From: Thelonectria olida
Lineage: Eukaryota > Ascomycota > Sordariomycetes > Hypocreales > Nectriaceae
Length of the DNA stretch: 64,000 nucleotides
Assembly (NCBI GenBank): GCA_020736575.1
Contig: JAGPYM010000090.1
Coordinates: 1-64,000 of the forward strand
Reading direction: 5' to 3'
The notes beneath the pieces were generated by a model. That model was not told the origin of the DNA and made no database searches. It saw nothing but the letters and a program-made list of their open reading frames with translations. Shown one piece after another: positions 58,460 to 64,000 of the stretch (the first letter of the stretch is position 1; each line of letters begins with the position of its first letter). The position numbers and the translations under genes were made by a program.

Positions 58460-60800
58460 TTAAAAAAAAGCAAAATCTCTTTCCAGTAACATATCTAAAC
58501 CCCATGGTTCTAGCCATGGATAAGGAACTGTTTGGCCAGTACGGGGCGATCCCCCTGGGTTGAACTCAATGCCGTTCAACTGAGGCTCATTGCCAAAGGC
58601 ACAGTCATCACCTCCCTGAGGCAGTGTCAGCAACGCATCACTGTTTGGCACCGTGTTTGGCACCGTAAGGCCGACGGGCTGTCTTCCCATCGGACTTTTC
58701 TCACGGTGCGTTTCCGCAACAGGATCCCTGCAGCCCAAGTCTTGCCGCGGCAATGGTTGAGGTAGCTGTTCTACAAACGACCGTGAGGCCAGTTGCGCCC
58801 TTCGATACAGCTCTTCACAGGCCCTCCGAATCTGGGTTAGGTATGTATCGGCGTGCTGCTCTTCCAAGGTCGCAAAGAGGCCAAGGACAACACCAACAGC
58901 TTGCAGGTCACGCTCCGTAGAGTCCAACCCGGGATTGCTCAGTATGTTGATGGAGAGAACGATAGATGCGCTAGCATGGATAGAAATGACATCCCTATGG
59001 GCCCGTTAGCTCTGTGATGACGACGGATGCATATGTAAACTGCACTGATTTGGCCACGTACCAATGGAAGCTTTTCCACTGAACAGGTGTCGTTTGGACA
59101 AAGGCTATAATGGATCTCGCCGAGTCCAGACAACGTTGAATGGAAGTGTTCATGTCCGTGGTCAAGTGGTGAGCAGTTCTGCGGTGGAGTGGCATCCAGT
59201 ATCCGCGACTATATGCACGGTTGACCACTATAACGCAGTTGAAATAAGAGTATGATAAGCGCATCAGCCCGTAATGATCACAATTTTGAGGAGGTTGGTC
59301 AAGTCGCAAGGCCATGGCAAAGGTAGCGTGCCATTCCTCCAGTTGGCCATTGAGCATCAGAGCAGAATCAGCGCTATCGCTCGTTGCCCTCTCCGAAGGC
59401 TCTCTGGAATGGAGACTTCGATAGATGCGACTCTGGATAACTGCTAGCTGCGCTTGGGCCTTGAAAAGATCCAGGGAGGAACCACCTGTGGTCATAGAAG
59501 TTTCCAAGTCGTCAGTAGAGTGGTCCGGCAAGTCGACATGAAAGTCATGCAAGTCATGAGTTGAAGGCCGTCCTGTCCTCAGACAGAGCTCTTGATCCAA
59601 GCCCAAGGCGACCCAAAACACTCTTCGCCTCATCTCTCGCTCAATGGGGCTCCAGGATGAATCGTCGCTGCTTCTGTGGAGTCCGATGGAGTGCGCCAAG
59701 CGCAATGCACTTCCGGTCAACATGAAGCTGGGTTGCGGATTGGGAGTCCCGACCAAGAACCAGGCAACAGTGAGAAGTGCTTGGACAGATAACAACTGCG
59801 TGTTACGCATCAGCACGTCCAAGACTGTTCCCAGTGCGCTTGCGATGTAACCCCAGGCCAAGTCTTCGTCCGCTACAGGACACTGGCCCCTTTCAACTCG
59901 ACGCCGCTGGGCAATTGCCAGCACAGCGTTGAGCGAAGCCCACCAGGCTGGGTTTTCAGCAGAGGCTCCAGAATACTGTTTTCCTAGAAGAGCCATGAAA
60001 GAGGGTGGATGAAAGCAAGGAAAAGCTTGGTGTTCGTAGTTAAAGAACTCGCTCACAAGGGAGAATGCCTCGGCCCAAGGAGGCAGATGCTTATTTGTTT
60101 GCTTTTCGAGGACGCTTTGGATCGACGGGTGCGTCCACGAAGACCAACATTCTTTTTGAGGAGGTGGTTGGGGAGTTCGCCGGGGCGGCCGGTCGCCTTC
60201 TTGACATGTGCCCATGGACACAAGGGCAATCCCCGAGTGCGGTCCTATACACATGATAGTATCAGTGATTCGATACCTAACGAACAAAATCCATCAGCTG
60301 GAAGATACCAAAATACCGCATGTCCCTACTTCCGCCGACTACAGTATCCGAGTTGTCCGGGAAAATGTCTTGCTCCCGAGTGGCCGTGTCAGTTGTCCCC
60401 GGAGTTTGAGCTAGCATAGACTGAGAAGGATCTGCGACGAAGCGAGACGGACCATCCCCTGCTGCCTCAACGGCGGCATCGGAGTTGTGTCGCAGACGCA
60501 GAGACGCGCCATCGGCGTCCTGGTCTGGCGATGGGCCCGAAGGGCTTGAGGCCGGGCCTTTGGAGCGGCGCCCTCGGGGGTCGGGTTTGTGTATATCGGT
60601 ATAATGGCACGAGTCCTTCAAGCCCTGACATCGCGTGCACACTGGACGCCGCCCGTCACATCGGAGTTTTCTTCTGCGGCAAGGGTCACAAGCCTAGCTC
60701 GCTCAGTTAGATTGAGCTCCCAGCTGGATAGGTCGGATTGGAGGAAGCTGGACCCTACCTTGGCGAAACGACGTCTGCGATCTCCCCGTGTCGTGGTCAT
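58460..60800 (-). CDS. Zn2Cys6 fungal-specific transcription factor
   Basis: Four exons: 60759-60800, 60282-60693, 59062-60199 and 58460-58994 (708 aa). Intron 1 (GTAGGG..CTAACTGAG..CTAG) interrupts just before the zinc cluster. Splicing yields ACDPCRRRKLRCDG then CTRCQGLKDSC, spacing C-x2-C-x6-C-x6-C-x2-C-x6-C, the Gal4-type binuclear zinc DNA-binding domain at residues 15-41. Intron 2 (60200-60281, GTTAGG donor) is less certain. Intron 3 (58995-59061, GTACGT..GCTAACGGGCCCATAG) is clear and forms a Trp codon. The fungal transcription-factor middle homology region is at about residues 190-420 (ALRLAHSIGLHR, REMRRRVFWVALGLDQELCLRTGRP). It is tail-to-tail with the membrane-protein gene and lies next to the CoA-transferase gene, which it may regulate. 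Confidence 0.9.
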
Positions 60801-61233
60801 TGTGGTGGATTTAGATTCCGTCAGATGAAATGAGTCATGATGGATAGGCACGAGTATACTGTGACGATTGCGAACTCTTAGGTATCCCCTAGCCCCTTGA
60901 AACCCCGCTCCTTTTGCCGAGATCCATGAGCCTCGGCTCTTGAGTCATTCACTCTACGCATACTTCCTTATGTATTCGCATTCTTCAACTTTGCTTCCAG
61001 GGTAGGGGCATTGTTGCAAATCTCCGAGAAGTGAAATGCCGAGAGCCCAACACTCCGACAGGTATTCACACAAATCAAACGACACTCCCTCCTTACTATA
61101 TTTTATGCCGACGATATCCACAGTGGGGTGATGAATCAAATGAACATTTTATTCACCATCTCTTTAATTCTGAGGCCAGGTACGCGGCTGTCCATCTCCG
61201 TGGCAAGGAAGATTCCCCGCGGCGTGTCATCAT
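60801..61233. other. Spacer between transcription factor and CoA-transferase genes
   Basis: Promoter side of the regulator and 3' side of the CoA-transferase. No additional gene. Confidence 0.5.
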
Positions 61234-62915
61234 TCACGCAACCCACTCAGGCCTTGAACGTCCTCGACGTCCACTGGGAACATTCCATTCGATGCGTGAT
61301 AATTCAAACTTGAACGCAGGAGCCAACATCTTGAGGCTATCACTAAGGCCATACTCTTCCCCGGTCATTTCCCAAAAATACTCAGCGTGAGTAAAGATAT
61401 CTGGACGGATCCTTTGGAGAGATTGATGCGTCTTTCCCACTAGGGCTTGCATATCATCAAAGTGCCGGGGGCTGAACTCGGGATCGCGGGCTCGCAACTC
61501 CCGTTGTTGCTCTCCCGAATAAAGGCCCAGCTTGTACAGCCAGATGTTGTATTGGGTCAAGCTGATGTTGATGTCATATGTCACGTCCTCCTTGGTGCGG
61601 GCGAGTATGGCCTGGATAGTTGTCGCGGCACCAATGAGGCCCGTCTGATAATCAGAATTGGCTATGAAAAAGTTATAAAGCTGGCCGTGATTCAAATCCA
61701 ATGGAGGAGGGACTTACGAAGCAGTGGCAAGACTGGCTCCTCGAGGCCGAGGAACTTCCCTTGGAGGTAAGACAGGCCGACCAAGCAGTCGCTAATCTGT
61801 TGCCAGCCAGACCGGTGGGCCAAAGGGCCGTTGAACCCGTAACAGTTCTCTCGCACGTATATCAGACTAGGATTCAAGGCGCGCAACGACTCCGAGTCAA
61901 ATCCGAGTCGCTTCAGGGCGCCGGGCCGATATCCGTCGATGAGAACATCAGCACCCTTGACTAGCGTGGCGAAAACGTCCTTTCCGTCTTCGGTCTTCAG
62001 ATCAATGTTTGTGTCTCTTTTCCCAGTCTGTAGATCTGGCATGGTAGCAGCCAGTTCGGGCAGCGTGTCGCACGAGACGCGGAGGACGTCGGCGCCAAGA
62101 CCACTCAGGATCTTGGACACTGCTGGTGCTGCAATGACGCGAGAGAAGTCAATGATCCTAATACCAGCAAGGGGCTTGTATCCATGGCCGTCGTTTGTTC
62201 GTGGCCAGGCCTTCCGAGGCGCTGGCAGTTTGGTTGCAGTCCATAGTGGCTCTCGTGTCATGATTCTTCCATGCTCACTGGAGAAGAACTCGTCAGGCGT
62301 ATGGCAGACCACGCCGGCCTGCTTGTATTGCTCGTTGGCCGCCTTCTCAATTTCTTTAGAGTCCCACTTGGCAACCTCCTCAGCATAGATCTTGATAGCC
62401 TCTTCTGGACTCACTGTCACATCCTCGACGCCCATCATAGTCATCGTAGGCTTCGAATCCATAGAGCCGTGGAGGTGGTACCATCGGCCATCCTTAGTCT
62501 GGTAGATGTCGGTGGCGTAGCGTCTGATGGGTTTCGCCATATCATGGATGTCCATCTTTGCAAGCTCCTTGGCCATCTGCGGATGCTTCAGAAACGGCGT
62601 GTCGCCGATGGTTGGGAGCAGGACTGACTCTAGAAACAGAGTGGCCACGTCCGTGTTGACCCGAACATCTTGGTACTCAATGCCGTACCTGTCTGCCGCC
62701 ACGACATTCGCAGCGGTGGCCACGAGGGCAGTCAGGGAGGCGCACGACTCGGTCATCTTTAACGGCGTGAGAAGGAAGGGCTGGTCGTCACCGCCGACAA
62801 ACTTGACCTTTTTGGCGGCTTCCTTGAAGGAAGGCGGAATATCAAGTCGAGCATCAGATAGAAGGACTTCCTTGAGAATTCGAGACGCTTCTGCGAAGAT
62901 GGAATAGGTTGACAT
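61234..62915 (-). CDS. Family III CoA-transferase (CaiB/BaiF type)
   Basis: Two exons: 61718-62915 and 61234-61661. The 56-bp intron (GTAAGT..CATAG) is placed by LLPNSDYQTG, which is recovered across the junction. The product is 541 aa. The N-terminal half is the fungal-type extension (about 250 aa: SLTALVATAANVVAADR, GRWYHLHGSMD). The transferase core starts at LAGIRIIDFSRVIAAPAVSK, with LSGLGADVLRV, NIDLKTEDGKDVF, GADVLIDGYRPGALKRLGF, LNPSLIYVRENCYGFNGP, and HRSGWQQISDC, where the Asp is the probable catalytic residue. These enzymes move CoA between carboxylic acids without ATP. The gene is divergent from an AtuA-family gene (517 bp between starts) and next to a Zn2Cys6 regulator, suggesting catabolism of a branched or aromatic acid as a CoA ester. 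The substrate cannot be deduced. Confidence 0.9.
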
Positions 62916-63172
62916 GATGAACGTGATAAGTGGTAGCGCTGGAGCTTAGCGGCTGCAGAATAGAGATTGAGCTGAAGTCGAAAGTCGATACATGAAGGAG
63001 GTTCTAGTCATACTCTGGAAGTCTCGAGCATGATATAGCTTACGCGAAATAGCTTCCGGTACGACCTGGGCAAGAGATGTATGCTTCTGAAGACGCGGTG
63101 CTCAGAATTCCGACGTGTCGCCAAAACTCCGCTCTGTCCATAACTCCGAGAGCATTCAATCTGGGGTTTTAG

Positions 63173-63188
63173 CCTCGGAGTTTCGAGG
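63173..63188. promoter_or_regulatory. Palindrome CCTCG-N6-CGAGG in the divergent promoter
   Basis: CCTCGGAGTTTCGAGG lies between the CoA-transferase and AtuA-family starts. An inverted repeat with CGG/CCG-like ends is the kind of site Zn2Cys6 regulators bind. The link to the neighbouring regulator is inference. Confidence 0.35.
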
Positions 63189-63319
63189 CCGGAACCATGA
63201 GCTTTTGGAGTAGTGCACGTCACTACTCGAGGAGAGTTTAGGGGAAGCATTGGTTCATCCGTGGCATCGCATGCCTGTGCCTAGGCTCCTGCGCCTGATT
63301 CGTCGTGGGCCTCGAGCTC

Positions 63320-63326
63320 TATAAAG
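63320..63326 (+). promoter_or_regulatory. TATA box of the AtuA-family gene
   Basis: TATAAAG, 113 bp upstream of the ATG at 63433. Good match to a TATA element and suitable distance. Confidence 0.5.
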
Positions 63327-63432
63327 GAGACAACGCAGCACCAAGTGTTCAAAGGTTGATGGGCACAAACACCACAAGCTCATCCATACCCTCATAATCT
63401 TTACGCTCCGGTTATCCCTCACTTACTTCATC

Positions 63433-64000
63433 ATGACGGCAAAGAGTAATTGGCGAGCCGGCGCTTTCGGTGTAAGGCCCGCCCGTGTAGCCAACTGCTC
63501 CGGTTACCACGGTATGAGGGCATCAACTAGTCTCCTGCGAAGGGCAACGACGTAGTAAGGCTAACTGGCGACCTCACAGGCGATCCAGCTCGGGAAATGT
63601 ACAAACAAGCGACCCTCGGAGATGTCGATTTCATTACCGGTGACTACCTGGCTGGCATGTCTTCCGAGCCCGTCTTCTTTTTCTATGACCAGGACCCCCT
63701 GTGTTTACTAACGAGACTCAAGAGGTGAACATGGCCAACAACGCTGAGGCTTACGCGCAGGGGAAACATGCAGGCTACGAGGAGACTGCCTGGCAAGGTC
63801 TCAAAGAAACGATCGATGTCATTGCACAAAAGCGCATCAAAGTTGCCATCAATGGAGGTGCACTCAACCCGGAAGGCCTCGCTCTTCGTGTGGCTGGATT
63901 AGTAGGTAATCGTACTGAGTTTGAAGTGACCAACTGATGTCCCTTTAGGTCAAGGAGAAGAACCACAGCTTGAAAATTGCATACGTCGCTGGCGACAACG
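63433..64000 (+). CDS. AtuA/DUF1446-family protein (3' end outside window)
   Basis: Exons 63433-63511, 63580-63654, 63723-63901 and 63949-64000 (continuing). The N-terminal part reads RPARVANCSGYHGD, ITGDYLAEVNMANNAEAYA, GYEETAWQGLKETIDVI, RIKVAINGGALNPEGL, LKIAYVAGDN, the ordered N-terminal motifs of the acyclic terpene utilisation AtuA-like (DUF1446) family. Introns: 63512-63579 (GTATGA..GCTAAC..CACAG); 63655-63722, which begins GCATGT, has a perfect TACTAAC and ends CTCAAG (a GC-AG intron); and 63902-63948 (GTAGGT..TTTAG, 47 bp). In bacteria AtuA-type proteins accompany geranyl/citronellyl-CoA degradation. Fungal homologs are uncharacterised and lie in clusters with CoA-transferases and acyl-CoA enzymes, as here. 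Confidence 0.88.

Overview
The window is chromosomal DNA of a filamentous ascomycete (Pezizomycotina). The evidence is gene content (HET-domain protein, PNP-NACHT-ankyrin NLR, Zn2Cys6 transcription factor, DUF6594 protein, hydrophobin-like proteins), introns of 47-85 bp with GT..CTAAC..AG signals, and long AT-rich blocks that look like repeats destroyed by RIP (repeat-induced point mutation). Genus cannot be read from the sequence. The coding islands have normal base composition. The five AT blocks (about 22.5-24.9, 27.0-27.6, 29.9-38.4, 42.5-48.1 and 49.7-52.25 kb) are almost free of coding.

Layout. 0-8 kb: the 5' part of a secreted Ser/Thr-rich protein on the minus strand, a pseudogene of a fungal membrane protein, a nearly undamaged copy of the main dispersed repeat, and a Cys-rich secretory or membrane protein (5813-7942). 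8-22.4 kb: a group with self/non-self recognition character. It holds a HET protein, a frameshifted caspase-like gene, a two-helix membrane protein, a DUF6594 protein, and an intact three-exon NLR (nucleoside phosphorylase, NACHT, ankyrin repeats) that ends about 80 bp before the first AT block. 24.9-29.1 kb: a damaged membrane-protein gene and a two-exon single-pass membrane protein with a Cys-rich ectodomain.

29.9-38.4 kb is a heavily mutated AT block containing a 7.4 kb Ty3/gypsy-type element on the minus strand. It has two direct terminal repeats of about 235 bp, a gag zinc knuckle, reverse transcriptase, RNase H-region and integrase remnants. 38.4-42.5 kb is a gene island with two divergently transcribed hydrophobin-like genes separated by a tandem repeat of about 225 bp. 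42.5-48.1 and 49.7-52.25 kb hold many copies of a dispersed repeat of about 0.9 kb (called R1 here), one of them carrying an insertion of a second repeat (R2). A single small secreted cysteine-rich protein gene sits between them at 48.8-49.3 kb.

52.8-64 kb is a normal gene island: a four-exon protein with a PD-(D/E)XK-like region and a long acidic repetitive tail, a single-pass membrane protein, a four-exon Zn2Cys6 transcription factor, a family III CoA-transferase, and, divergent from it, the 5' part of an AtuA/DUF1446-family gene. The last three look like a small catabolic cluster (acyl-CoA chemistry with its own regulator). All exon structures were built by hand from splice signals and reading-frame continuity. 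No alignment or search was run.
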